In this document: in pieces, positions 54,890 through 63,264 of the stretch
Layout: each line of letters opens with the position of its first letter
Numbering within the stretch: position 1 is the stretch's first letter
From: Fibrobacter sp. UWB5
Lineage (GTDB): Bacteria; Fibrobacterota; Fibrobacteria; Fibrobacterales; Fibrobacteraceae
Direction of reading: 5' to 3'
Assembly (NCBI RefSeq): GCF_002210295.1
Contig: NZ_MWQH01000005.1
Span: forward strand, 124,001 to 188,000
DNA length: 64,000 bases
The notes under the pieces: generated by a model
What the model saw: only the letters and a program-made list of their open reading frames with translations
Database searches by the model: none
What the model was told of the DNA's origin: nothing
Program-made: the position numbers and the translations under genes

Positions 54890-54962
54890 GGGGTTATAGC
54901 TCAGTTGGTAGAGCGCCTGCATGGCATGCAGGAGGTCAGGAGTTCGACTCTCCTTAGCTCCA
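54890..54962 (+). tRNA. tRNA-Ala (anticodon GGC)
   Basis: 73 nt with all arms: acceptor GGGGTTA/TAGCTCC (two wobble pairs), D arm AGCTC...GAGC, anticodon stem CCTGC/GCAGG with loop ATGGCAT (anticodon GGC), T arm AGGAG-TTCGACT-CTCCT, discriminator A. The CCA end is not encoded. It is single, with its own promoter and terminator. Confidence 0.96.
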
Positions 54963-54968
54963 CTAGAC

Positions 54969-55004
54969 AAGAACCGTTTGCTCAAGCAAACGGTTCTTTT
55001 TTTG
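54969..55004 (+). terminator. Terminator of tRNA-Ala
   Basis: Perfect 14-bp stem AAGAACCGTTTGCT/AGCAAACGGTTCTT with a two-base centre and a T run, seven bases after the tRNA. Confidence 0.92.
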
Positions 55005-55072
55005 TATCACATAAAACCTGCAAAACAAACAACCTCGCCCGCTAGTTTGTAATAATTTTGTATTTTTGTGGT

Positions 55073-57112
55073 ATGGATACTACAATCTTGAACAAACTCG
55101 CTAAAATCACCCGCAAGGGTATGTTCTTGGGCACAATGGCCGGCATTGCCTTAGTGCCTACCACCTTCGCCGCCGAATGCAACGAAAAGACCATGGATGC
55201 CTTCGCTTACGAAGACTGCATCAAGGCAAAATCCGGCGAAAAAGTATCTAACGACAACTTCGGCGCAAGCGCCGATGCGAACAAAGTCAATAACGCCGAC
55301 GGCATGGCGGAAAAGAGAGTTCTCAAAGCAGACGAACCAACTTACCGCCCGTTCAACCGCGACGCTTACCTGACCTCGAGCTTTGGCGAGAACCGCGGCA
55401 CGCGTTACCACGCAGGCTTTGACTACTCCACTCAAATGGAAGAAGGCTGGCCCATTTACGCGCCCGAAGACGGCAAAGTTGTAGAACTGCGAGTTTCCCC
55501 GTTCCACTACGGAAAGCTGATGCTCTTCAAGGGCAACAGCGGCAAGACCTGGGCATTCGCTCACCAGAGCAGCTTCGGCAAGCTTGACGACCAGATTATC
55601 AAGAAACAGTATGCATCCAAGAAGAACGACGTCACGATCAAGACAAATGCAAGCTACAAGAAGGGCGACACGCTGACCTTCTCGGGCAGCACCGGTATCG
55701 GAAACCCGCACTTGCATTTGGAAGTCCGCCTGGACAACGACCGTATCGTGAACCCCGTGCAGGCAGGCGTCGTGATTACCGATACCTTGGCCCCGCAGAT
55801 TTTTGGCGTTGCCGTTTGGCAGGGCAACCACATGGCCGTCACCAACCCCGAAGCATTGAGCAAGGGTTGCGTCGAAACTCCGGTAAAGAACGAATTCAAC
55901 TTGAGCATGGCCGTAAAGATTGCAGACTACAGCCGCGAGCCCAAGGACAATCCGATGTCTATACGCCGTCTTACAGTATGGCGCTACGACGAAAAGATCT
56001 TTGAAGAAATTCTCGACACGCTGCGTTACAGCAAGATGGCTCTGATTCGCGACCAGCTCCTGTGGGCCGAAGAAGCCGACACCGCAGGCGACTGGCACTA
56101 TGTGAACGCCAAGCTCGCCCCACTTTCGACTTACACCATTGAAGCCGAAGATTATAGCGGCAACAAGGTGAGCAAGAAGTTCACGTTCCACCCGCGCTGC
56201 AAGAGCGACAAGCCCATGCAGCTGTACAAGGACCAGGCTTCCCCGCTGTTCACGTTCCTCAGCCGCCCGATGCTTGACTTGTTCCGTTGCAAGAACGGCA
56301 TGAAGTTCACCGCCATGGCCGGCGACCAGATTATCGAAGAAGACATGTGTAAGGCATTCAAGCCCGCACCGATTACGATTGGCCGCCTCCTTGAAATCTA
56401 CCCCGAAATGACCAGCATCCACTATACCGCTGACGCTCGTTCTACGGGCGATGGCGTCGCTGCAGATGCAAGCATTGAACTTTACGCCTTCAACCAGTAC
56501 CAGAGAAGCGTCAATTGGTCTACCAAGCTTGGCAACGTGGGCATTACGCAGAAGCTCACCGGCATTCCGACGGGCCGCGACACCACCAAGAAGATTTTGG
56601 CCGTGACCCGCACGCATACTGATAGCCTGGATTACTTTGAATTCCACCCGAAGGGCATGCAGCTCGGCAACTGGACCGTTTGCATCGACAATCCGGAAAA
56701 CAACCAACCGCTTTACTGGCTCGGCGAAACGACCCGCAACTGGTTCTACTTTAGCAAGCAGACCAAGGGCAAGAACCGCTGCGCTACCATGAACGAAATC
56801 CGCGACATTGCCAACATCGAAAGCACCGAAGCGCCGACACTCGGATTCCCCTACTGGTCAGACATGATGATCAGCGGCGTGCGTCAGCCAGCCCTGAAGG
56901 TTCCGGTGCAGTTCAAGTATGCAGGCATTCCTGACGGCAACGCCATTACGGTGCAGGTCGGCAAGAAATGGGTTGCAGCTGAATACGATTCCGAGCCTCG
57001 CGAAATCGTGATTGAAGGAGCCCAGCTCCCCGAAGAAGGAACCTTCACCATCAAGCTCGTTGACGAAGCCGGACACAAGGCAAGCTATAACGTAGACATC
57101 CCCGAGATGTAA
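55073..57112 (+). CDS. Exported M23 (LytM) family metallopeptidase
   Basis: 679 aa from ATG at 55073. A basic N-terminus and signal-like segment (FLGTMAGIALVPTTFAAE) are followed by an M23 domain at ~100-230: YHAGFDYST gives H-x-x-x-D, and GNPHLHLEVRL gives H-x-H, the zinc ligands. It should cut peptidoglycan cross-links or regulate amidases. About 440 further residues form several beta-rich domains (IADYSREPKDNPMSIRRLTV; LDYFEFHPKGMQL) with no family match. It is one base upstream of mqnE, so the two are co-transcribed despite unrelated roles. Confidence 0.88.
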   Translation: MDTTILNKLAKITRKGMFLGTMAGIALVPTTFAAECNEKTMDAFAYEDCIKAKSGEKVSNDNFGASADANKVNNADGMAEKRVLKADEPTYRPFNRDAYLTSSFGENRGTRYHAGFDYSTQMEEGWPIYAPEDGKVVELRVSPFHYGKLMLFKGNSGKTWAFAHQSSFGKLDDQIIKKQYASKKNDVTIKTNASYKKGDTLTFSGSTGIGNPHLHLEVRLDNDRIVNPVQAGVVITDTLAPQIFGVAVWQGNHMAVTNPEALSKGCVETPVKNEFNLSMAVKIADYSREPKDNPMSIRRLTVWRYDEKIFEEILDTLRYSKMALIRDQLLWAEEADTAGDWHYVNAKLAPLSTYTIEAEDYSGNKVSKKFTFHPRCKSDKPMQLYKDQASPLFTFLSRPMLDLFRCKNGMKFTAMAGDQIIEEDMCKAFKPAPITIGRLLEIYPEMTSIHYTADARSTGDGVAADASIELYAFNQYQRSVNWSTKLGNVGITQKLTGIPTGRDTTKKILAVTRTHTDSLDYFEFHPKGMQLGNWTVCIDNPENNQPLYWLGETTRNWFYFSKQTKGKNRCATMNEIRDIANIESTEAPTLGFPYWSDMMISGVRQPALKVPVQFKYAGIPDGNAITVQVGKKWVAAEYDSEPREIVIEGAQLPEEGTFTIKLVDEAGHKASYNVDIPEM

Positions 57113-57113
57113 C

Positions 57114-58154
57114 ATGGCACGCCTGACCGAAGCTGAAGCTTTAGACTTATTTTTAAACGCCCCCCTCGACGAACTCTGTGCCCGCGCCAACGCCGAAAAG
57201 GAACGCAGGCACGGGAAGTCCGTGTATTGGGTGAACAACCGCCAGATCAACTACACCAACGTGTGCGTGTTGCACTGCAAGTTCTGCGCATTTTCGAAAA
57301 TCAAGAAGGATAGCCCCACCGCCTACGACTGGGATTACGACACCATTCGTAACAAGGCCGCCGAAGCGATTGCTGGCGGCGCCCGCGAATTGCACATTGT
57401 AGGCGGCTTGCATCCGGACCATCCGTTCGATTACTACATCGAGATGTTGCGCAAGTTGCGTGTGGAATTTCCGAAGGTGAACTTGAAGGCGTTTACCGCC
57501 GTGGAAATTTGCCACTTCGCCAAAATTTCGGGACAGACTCCGCTGCAGATTATGAGCACGCTGAAAGAAGCGGGCCTTGACGCTCTGCCCGGTGGTGGCG
57601 CCGAAATCCTGGTGCAAGATGTTCGCGACCAAATTTGTCCGGGCAAGGAAACCGGCGAAGAATGGCTCGACGTTCACCGCGCGGCCCACAAGATTGGAAT
57701 CCCGACGAATGCGACCATGCTGTTCGGCCACATCGAAAAGATTGAAGACCGCATCGCCCACATGAAGATGCTGCGCGACTTGCAGGACGAAGCTCCGGGC
57801 TTTTTCGCCTTCATTCCGCTGGTGTACCATCCGGAACACAATGCGTTGCATAAAATCGTTCCGAATATCACCAGCGAAGAAGACATTTTGCGCACGGTCG
57901 CTGTCGCAAGACTTTTCCTCGACAACTTCCCGCACATTAAGGCGTACTGGATTCAGATGGGAATCGAGACCGCGATGAAGGCGCTCCACGCCGGCGCATC
58001 GGATTTGGATGGTACGATTATCGAAGAAAAGATTACGCACGCCGCCGGCGCCACGGTTCCCGTGGGCATGAGCCCCGAGCGCATGAAGAGCCTTATCTTG
58101 AACGAAGGCTTGGAACCGGTCGAAAGAGATGCGTTGTACGAACGATTCTCTTAA
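57114..58154 (+). CDS. mqnE: Aminofutalosine synthase MqnE
   Basis: 346 aa radical SAM enzyme of the futalosine menaquinone pathway, joining 3-enolpyruvyl-benzoate to adenosyl from SAM. The iron-sulfur motif is CVLHCKFC (C-x3-C-x2-C). Further signatures are ELHIVGGLHPDHPFDYY, LPGGGAEILVQDVRDQICPG and TNATMLFGHIEKIEDR. MqnC is similar, but MqnE is favoured by this last segment and by GGLHPDHP. Other mqn genes are not in the window. Confidence 0.93.
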   Translation: MARLTEAEALDLFLNAPLDELCARANAEKERRHGKSVYWVNNRQINYTNVCVLHCKFCAFSKIKKDSPTAYDWDYDTIRNKAAEAIAGGARELHIVGGLHPDHPFDYYIEMLRKLRVEFPKVNLKAFTAVEICHFAKISGQTPLQIMSTLKEAGLDALPGGGAEILVQDVRDQICPGKETGEEWLDVHRAAHKIGIPTNATMLFGHIEKIEDRIAHMKMLRDLQDEAPGFFAFIPLVYHPEHNALHKIVPNITSEEDILRTVAVARLFLDNFPHIKAYWIQMGIETAMKALHAGASDLDGTIIEEKITHAAGATVPVGMSPERMKSLILNEGLEPVERDALYERFS

Positions 58155-58165
58155 CGAAAATTAAA

Positions 58166-58192
58166 AATGGCGGCTCGATGGCCGCCTTTTTC
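58166..58192. terminator. Bidirectional terminator between mqnE and ettA
   Basis: GGCGGC/GCCGCC stem with a 6-base loop, AAAAAT on the left and TTTTTC on the right, between two convergent genes. Confidence 0.75.
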
Positions 58193-58194
58193 AA

Positions 58195-59889
58195 TTACTG
58201 TCTCGTGAGAGTCTTGTACTTGATGGGTTTCGGATTGTCGGCATCTTCGCCGAGGCGCTTGCGACGATCGGCTTCGTATTCGCTCCAGTTGCCTTCGAAC
58301 CACACCACCTTGGAATCGCCTTCGTAAGCGAGGATGTGGGTGGCGATGCGGTCCAGGAACCAGCGGTCATGGGAGATAATCACGGCGCAGCCTGCGAACT
58401 TGAGAATCGCCTGTTCCAGGGCCTGCAGCGTTTCGATGTCGAGGTCGTTGGTCGGTTCGTCGAGGAAGAGCACATTGCCCGGCTTCTGCAGGTTCTTGGC
58501 CATGAGCACACGGTTGCGTTCACCACCCGAAAGGGCCGTGAGCTTTTTCTGCTGGGCAGCACCGGTGAAGTTGAAGAGTCCGCAGTAGGCGCGGCCGTTC
58601 ATCTTGCGGTCGCCCACCATAATCTCGTCGTTACCGCCGGTGATTTCTTCCCACACGGTCTTGCTGTCATCGAGGCTGTCGCGGCCCTGTTCCATACTGA
58701 TGATTTCTACGGTCTCGCCAATCTTGAGAGTACCGCCATCGGGCTTTTCCTGGCCCATAATCATCTTGAACAACGTTGTCTTACCCGCACCGTTCGGGCC
58801 GATAATGCCCACGATGCCAGAACGCGGCAAACTGAAATTCAAGTCGTCGAAGAGCACCTTGTCGCCAAAGGCCTTCTGCAAGTGTTCCGCCTGAATCACG
58901 ATATCGCCCAAACGCTTGCCGTTTGCAATGTGAATCTGGGCGACCTTGATCTGTTCGCGAGAATCTTCAGCAAGCAAGTCTTCGTAAGCTTTGAGACGAG
59001 CCTTGCTCTTGGCCTGGCGAGCCTTCGGAGAAGCCTTCACCCATTCCTGTTCGCGAGCGAGGCGCTTCTGACGGTCAGATTCACCCTTTTCTTCGTTCTT
59101 CATGCGTTCAAGCTTCTGGTCAAGCCACTGGGCGTAATTGCCTTCCCAAGGAATGCCGCGACCGCGGTCAATTTCCAAAATCCAGTTCGTCACGTTGTCA
59201 AGGAAGTAACGGTCATGGGTCACGAGAATCACGGAGCCCTTGTATTCGCGGAGGTGGCGTTCGAGCCAAGCAACCGTTTCGGCATCCAAGTGGTTCGTCG
59301 GTTCGTCAAGGAGCAACAAATCCGGTTCTTCGAGGAGCAAGCGGCAAAGAGCCACGCGGCGCTTTTCACCGCCGGAGAGGTTCGTCACCGGCCAGTCGCC
59401 CGGCGGGCAACGAAGTGCGTCCATCGCAATTTCGATATTGCGGTCGAGGCTCCACAAATCCTGCGCATCGATGATATCCTGGAGTTTTGCCTGTTCGTCC
59501 AGGAGCTTGTTCATCTCGTCGTCTTCCATGGGTTCGGCAAACTTCATGGAGATTTCGTTGAAGCGGTCGAGAATGGCCTGCTTCTTGGCCACAGCCTGCA
59601 TCACGTTTTCCTTGACGGTCAGGTTCGGGTCCAACTGCGGTTCCTGCGGCAGGTAGCCTGCGGTGCGGCCCGGTTCAATCCAAGCTTCACCCTGGAATTC
59701 CTTGTCGATACCCGCCATAATACGCAGGAGTGTCGACTTACCGGCACCGTTCTGGCCGATGATACCAATCTTTGCGCCATAGTAGAAGCTCAAAGAAATG
59801 TCCTTCAGCACCTCCTTGTTAGGCGGATAGGACTTGGTCATCTTGTACATGTAGAAAACGAATTTTTCTGCTTTATTCTGTTCGGCCAT
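58195..59889 (-). CDS. ettA: Energy-dependent translational throttle protein EttA (ABC-F)
   Basis: 564 aa, two ABC domains and no membrane part. ABC1: IIGQNGAGKSTLLRIMAG, NLSGGEKRRVALCRLL, LLLDEPTNHLDAETV. ABC2: IIGPNGAGKTTLFKMIMG, ALSGGERNRVLMAKNL, LFLDEPTNDLDIETL. The opening YKMTKSYPPNKEVLKDISLS and the arm/linker (EWVKASPKARQAKSKARLKA) match EttA. It binds the ribosomal E site and gates the first peptide bond by ATP/ADP ratio. Confidence 0.95.
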   Translation of the reverse strand: MAEQNKAEKFVFYMYKMTKSYPPNKEVLKDISLSFYYGAKIGIIGQNGAGKSTLLRIMAGIDKEFQGEAWIEPGRTAGYLPQEPQLDPNLTVKENVMQAVAKKQAILDRFNEISMKFAEPMEDDEMNKLLDEQAKLQDIIDAQDLWSLDRNIEIAMDALRCPPGDWPVTNLSGGEKRRVALCRLLLEEPDLLLLDEPTNHLDAETVAWLERHLREYKGSVILVTHDRYFLDNVTNWILEIDRGRGIPWEGNYAQWLDQKLERMKNEEKGESDRQKRLAREQEWVKASPKARQAKSKARLKAYEDLLAEDSREQIKVAQIHIANGKRLGDIVIQAEHLQKAFGDKVLFDDLNFSLPRSGIVGIIGPNGAGKTTLFKMIMGQEKPDGGTLKIGETVEIISMEQGRDSLDDSKTVWEEITGGNDEIMVGDRKMNGRAYCGLFNFTGAAQQKKLTALSGGERNRVLMAKNLQKPGNVLFLDEPTNDLDIETLQALEQAILKFAGCAVIISHDRWFLDRIATHILAYEGDSKVVWFEGNWSEYEADRRKRLGEDADNPKPIKYKTLTRQ

Positions 59890-59907
59890 ATTAGCTCGCT
59901 TCGCTTC

Positions 59908-59940
59908 GAAATGTGTGGTGTGAAGTGTGAAATGTGAAGT
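59908..59940. repeat. Low-complexity TGTGAA(A/G) repeat upstream of ettA
   Basis: GAAATGTGTGGTGTGAAGTGTGAAATGTGAAGT consists of degenerate 7-base units (TGTGAAG/TGTGAAA), between ettA and the Omp85 gene. It may be a dispersed or slippage-prone sequence. Confidence 0.5.
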
Positions 59941-59981
59941 TTAATCAAATATAACAAATAAACCTTTACTATACTTGTGCC

Positions 59982-61025
59982 ATGAAGTTCGTTTACGCCA
60001 TAATCGCAAGCCTGGTCTTTGCCATCTGCGCTCATGCACAAGACGAATTCCAGCGATTCTCAGTGCTACCCTTTGGCGCCTACACCGAAGAAACCAAAAT
60101 CCAGTACGGCGCGGTTTTCGTCCTGTTCTTCAGGCCGTTCCAAGAAGGCGAAAACATTTCTTCGATGGACTTTATTGCACGCGGAACCACGCGCAGGCAG
60201 TTCCAATTCCAGTACGCCCCGAACTTGTGGCTTTTCCAAGACCATTTGCACATTCCGGCAAAACTCAACTTGAACAAGTGGCAATACTCGCTATTCGAGC
60301 GCGGCGCCCGCGGAGATTTTGACCGCATAGACGAATACAAGAGTTCCTTTGTCTACGGCAAAATTCCCTTCGAAATGAACTTCGGCATTTCGAACAACAT
60401 TCCTCTGCGCTACGGCGTTGTATTAGAAGGTGAAGCCCGCGACAACGAACTCGGAAGCGACATCCCCAAAAATTACCAAGACGGATTTTATTTGGGCGGC
60501 GGCTACCTTTTGGTTCTCGATAAAAAAGACAACGACAACTGGCCCACCAAAGGCTACTACGCAAGCTTCGAAGAAATCTTTTTCGGTGGCGACTTTAGTT
60601 TCCACACCGAAACGCTTGACGCGAGATTTTACGCGCCCCTATTCTGGGAGACCTCAATCGCTCTCGGGCTTTACGCAAAACAGAGCCGCGGCGACAATGT
60701 TCCGCTCGGCTGCCTCGCCGGCCCCGACGGCACCAAGCGATTCCGCGGCGTAGAATCGGGCATCTGGAGCGACACGCAAGCCTTAATCTGGCAAATGGAA
60801 TTCCGCCGCCCGCTCTTCTGGCGATTCGCCGGCGTTATCTTTGGTGAAGCCTTGCAATCGGCGCCCTACTTCAGCGAACTCTTTAGGCGCCAAGTGCATT
60901 ACGCCGTAGGCTTCGGCGGGCGCCTCGCCTTGAACAAGACCGAAAAGCTACACGCCCGCGGCGACCTCTCACTTGTCGACGGCAAGCACATCGGCATTAC
61001 GATTGATTTAAGAGAATCGTTCTAA
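59982..61025 (+). CDS. Omp85/BamA-type outer-membrane barrel without POTRA domains
   Basis: 347 aa. Signal peptide (AIIASLVFAICAHA) leads directly into a barrel of D15/surface-antigen type. The conserved loop motif TKRFRGVESG is the RGF/Y-like L6 motif of Omp85 proteins. Other strands include GYYASFEEIFFGGDFSF and QMEFRRPLFWRFAG. No POTRA repeats fit before the barrel. It could be a patatin-free or noNterm-slam-type Omp85; the cargo is unknown. Confidence 0.85.
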   Translation: MKFVYAIIASLVFAICAHAQDEFQRFSVLPFGAYTEETKIQYGAVFVLFFRPFQEGENISSMDFIARGTTRRQFQFQYAPNLWLFQDHLHIPAKLNLNKWQYSLFERGARGDFDRIDEYKSSFVYGKIPFEMNFGISNNIPLRYGVVLEGEARDNELGSDIPKNYQDGFYLGGGYLLVLDKKDNDNWPTKGYYASFEEIFFGGDFSFHTETLDARFYAPLFWETSIALGLYAKQSRGDNVPLGCLAGPDGTKRFRGVESGIWSDTQALIWQMEFRRPLFWRFAGVIFGEALQSAPYFSELFRRQVHYAVGFGGRLALNKTEKLHARGDLSLVDGKHIGITIDLRESF

Positions 61026-61045
61026 CAATAAGTTTGAATACAAAA

Positions 61046-61074
61046 AGGCCGCGAGTGAATCGCGGTCTTTTTTG
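61046..61074 (+). terminator. Terminator of the Omp85 gene
   Basis: CCGCGA/TCGCGG stem extended by AAAGG/TCTTT pairs with a T run, about 20 bases after the stop. Confidence 0.7.
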
Positions 61075-61076
61075 AT

Positions 61077-61104
61077 GGATTGCTTCGCTAACGCTCGCAA
61101 TGAC
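61077..61104. repeat. REP-like element next to the htpG stop
   Basis: GGATTGCTTCGCTAACGCTC followed by GCAATGAC: ATTGC/GCAAT arms around a GC-rich centre. This form is common as an intergenic repeat in bacterial genomes. It abuts the end of htpG. Confidence 0.55.
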
Positions 61105-61109
61105 GTTCA

Positions 61110-62996
61110 CTACTTCACGCTGGCGGTCAGCAACTTGGTAATTGCCGCGACATATTCAGCCGGGTTCGGAAGCGGAGAGCCTTCGGCAAGCAGGGCCTGG
61201 CCGTAGAGGGCCTTCGGCCAGTCGCCCAGGTCTTCCTTGGCTTCGGCTTTCTTCTTGAGCATTTCGCAAATCGGGTGCGTCGGGTTGATTTCCAGAATGC
61301 GCTTGCTCTTCGGCAAGTTCTTCTGGCCCATCGCCTTCATCATGCGTTCCATCTGGGCGCTCATGGCGTCTTCGCTGGTCACAAGGCAGCAGGGGCTGTC
61401 TTTGAGGCGGCTGGACACGCGGACTTCCTTGATGTCTTCATCCAAGACTTTCTGCAGGTTTTCGCAGAGGCCCTTGAAGATACCCTTGTTGGCTTCTTCG
61501 GCCTTCTTTTCGTCTTCGGTCTTTTCGAAGTCCACATCGCCGCGGGCAATGTCGTGGAACTTCTTGTCGCCGAATTCCTGGAGGCTAGACATCATGAATT
61601 CATCGATGCCGTCGCTCATGAGCAACACTTCGTAGCCCTTGGCCTTGAAGGCTTCGAGCATCGGGTTAGACTTCACAGCATTCTTGTCGCCGATGAGGTA
61701 GTAAATTTCCTTCTGGCCTTCCGGCATGCGCTTCACGTATTCGTCGAGGCCCACGAGAGCGTCGCCTTCGGTCTTGGTGCTTTCGAAACGGAGCAACTTC
61801 TTGAGTTCGTCAAGATGTTCCCAGTTCATGTAGAAGCCTTCCTTCAGGACCATGCCGAGTTCGCGCCACCAGGCGTTGTACTTCGCGGCATCCTTGTCGG
61901 CCATATTCTGCAGGGAGTCGAGCACCTTCTTGATCACATGCTTACGGATGTTGGTGATAATCTTGTTGTTCTGCAAGATTTCACGGGACACATTCAGCGG
62001 CAAGTCTTCGCTATCCACCACGCCGCGCACAAAGCGGAGCCAAGGCGGCAGCAGGTCCTTGCAGTCGTCCATGATAAAGACCTTCTTCACGTAGAGCTTG
62101 AGGCCATGCAAAGCATCGTTGTGCCAAATGTTGAACGGGGCCTTCGACGGAATATACACGAGGCTCCAGAATTCCTGGGAACCTTCGGCGTGGCTGTGGC
62201 TCCAGGCGGCCGGTTCGTCGGCTTCGTGGCTGATGACGTTGTAGAAATCCTTGTACTGTTCTTCGGTGACTTCCTTTTCGCTCTGGCGCCACAAGGCCTG
62301 CTTTTCGTTCAGGCGTTCTTCGGGCTTTTCTTCGATTTCGCCCTTGTCGTTCTTGGAGGCTTCCGGGTGGAAGTAGATGCCGTAGCTCACGAAGCCGCTG
62401 TACTTCTGGACGATGTCCTTGATTTTCCATTCGCTGGCGAATTCTTCGGCGTCTTCGTCATCCTTCAGGTACAAAGTAATCTTGGTGCCGACCTTGTCGA
62501 GCGGTGCTTCAGAAATCTCGAAGTCGCCGGTGCCTTCGGAGGACCACATGTAGCCCTGAGTTTCGCCTGCCTTAAGAGTCAAGACTTCGACCTTCTTGGC
62601 GACCATGAACACAGAGTAGAAACCCACACCGAACTGGCCGATGAGATCGACGCTGCCCTTGTCGCCTTCCTTGAGGTTCTTGATGAAATTCTTGGTGCCG
62701 CTACGGGCGATGGTACCGAGGCAGTTGATCAAGTCTTCCTTGTTCATGCCGATACCGTTGTCTTCCACGACGATTCTCTTGCCTTCCTTGTTCACCGAGA
62801 TGTCGATGCGGAGCTGCGTGCCCTGCGGAAGCAAGTCGGCGTTCGAGAGCGAGAGGAAACGACGCTTGTCGAGTGCATCCGCCGCGTTGGAAACAAGCTC
62901 GCGGAGGAAGATTTCCTTGTTGCTATAAAGGGAGTTGATCATCAAGTTCAGCATGTCGCGAACTTCGGTCTGGAATTCCATCTTCTCTGTTGCCAT
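61110..62996 (-). CDS. htpG: Chaperone HtpG (Hsp90)
   Basis: 628 aa. N-terminal GHKL ATPase motifs: ELVSNAADALDKRRFLSL, VEDNGIGMNKEDLINCLGTI and GQFGVGFYSVFMVAKKVEVL. The middle domain has LYVKKVFIMDD and RGVVDSEDLPLNVSREILQ. The C-terminal dimerisation domain is present. ATG at 62996 is preceded by GGAG. It assists folding under stress. Confidence 0.97.
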   Translation of the reverse strand: MATEKMEFQTEVRDMLNLMINSLYSNKEIFLRELVSNAADALDKRRFLSLSNADLLPQGTQLRIDISVNKEGKRIVVEDNGIGMNKEDLINCLGTIARSGTKNFIKNLKEGDKGSVDLIGQFGVGFYSVFMVAKKVEVLTLKAGETQGYMWSSEGTGDFEISEAPLDKVGTKITLYLKDDEDAEEFASEWKIKDIVQKYSGFVSYGIYFHPEASKNDKGEIEEKPEERLNEKQALWRQSEKEVTEEQYKDFYNVISHEADEPAAWSHSHAEGSQEFWSLVYIPSKAPFNIWHNDALHGLKLYVKKVFIMDDCKDLLPPWLRFVRGVVDSEDLPLNVSREILQNNKIITNIRKHVIKKVLDSLQNMADKDAAKYNAWWRELGMVLKEGFYMNWEHLDELKKLLRFESTKTEGDALVGLDEYVKRMPEGQKEIYYLIGDKNAVKSNPMLEAFKAKGYEVLLMSDGIDEFMMSSLQEFGDKKFHDIARGDVDFEKTEDEKKAEEANKGIFKGLCENLQKVLDEDIKEVRVSSRLKDSPCCLVTSEDAMSAQMERMMKAMGQKNLPKSKRILEINPTHPICEMLKKKAEAKEDLGDWPKALYGQALLAEGSPLPNPAEYVAAITKLLTASVK

Positions 62997-63065
62997 TATT
63001 TATCTCCATTTATCGTTAAAATTTGAAGCGAATTAGCAAAACCATGTTTCATTTTGAAACAAAAT

Positions 63066-63215
63066 CTACTTTCCGCTTTGTTTTCGCACTAGTATTTGCA
63101 AGAACCATGCCAACACAGGACCGTTCGTGCTCATTGCCACTAAGCAATACGAACGCACTCACTCTCGCAACCGCCCCTGTTTAATAACAGGGGCTTCGTT
63201 GCTCACACAAGACCG
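63066..63215 (-). other. Structured region upstream of htpG with a 22-codon ORF
   Basis: Two strong stem-loops: GTTCGT/ACGAAC enclosing ATTGC/GCAAT (63123-63154), and GCAAC-x-GCCCCTGTT/AACAGGGGC-xxx-GTTGC (63167-63202). Between them and htpG, a minus-strand ORF 63066-63134 encodes MSTNGPVLAWFLQILVRKQ and three more residues. No strong ribosome-binding site is seen. It may be a long 5' leader, a small RNA on either strand, or a dispersed element. Just beyond lies GTTTCA-TTT-TGAAAC (63045-63059). Confidence 0.4.
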
Positions 63216-63220
63216 CAAAC

Positions 63221-63247
63221 AAAAAAGGCGACCTTTGCGGCCGCCTT
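63221..63247 (-). terminator. Terminator of uppP
   Basis: On the minus strand AAGGCG-GCC ... GGT-CGCCTT is followed by TTTTG, placed 17 bases after the uppP stop. Confidence 0.75.
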
Positions 63248-63264
63248 AATTTAATTTCAAGGAC

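Noticed and set aside
61275-63026. 583-codon plus-strand open frame opposite htpG
   Set aside because: Antisense shadow of htpG; His/Val/Phe-rich composition and no ribosome-binding site.
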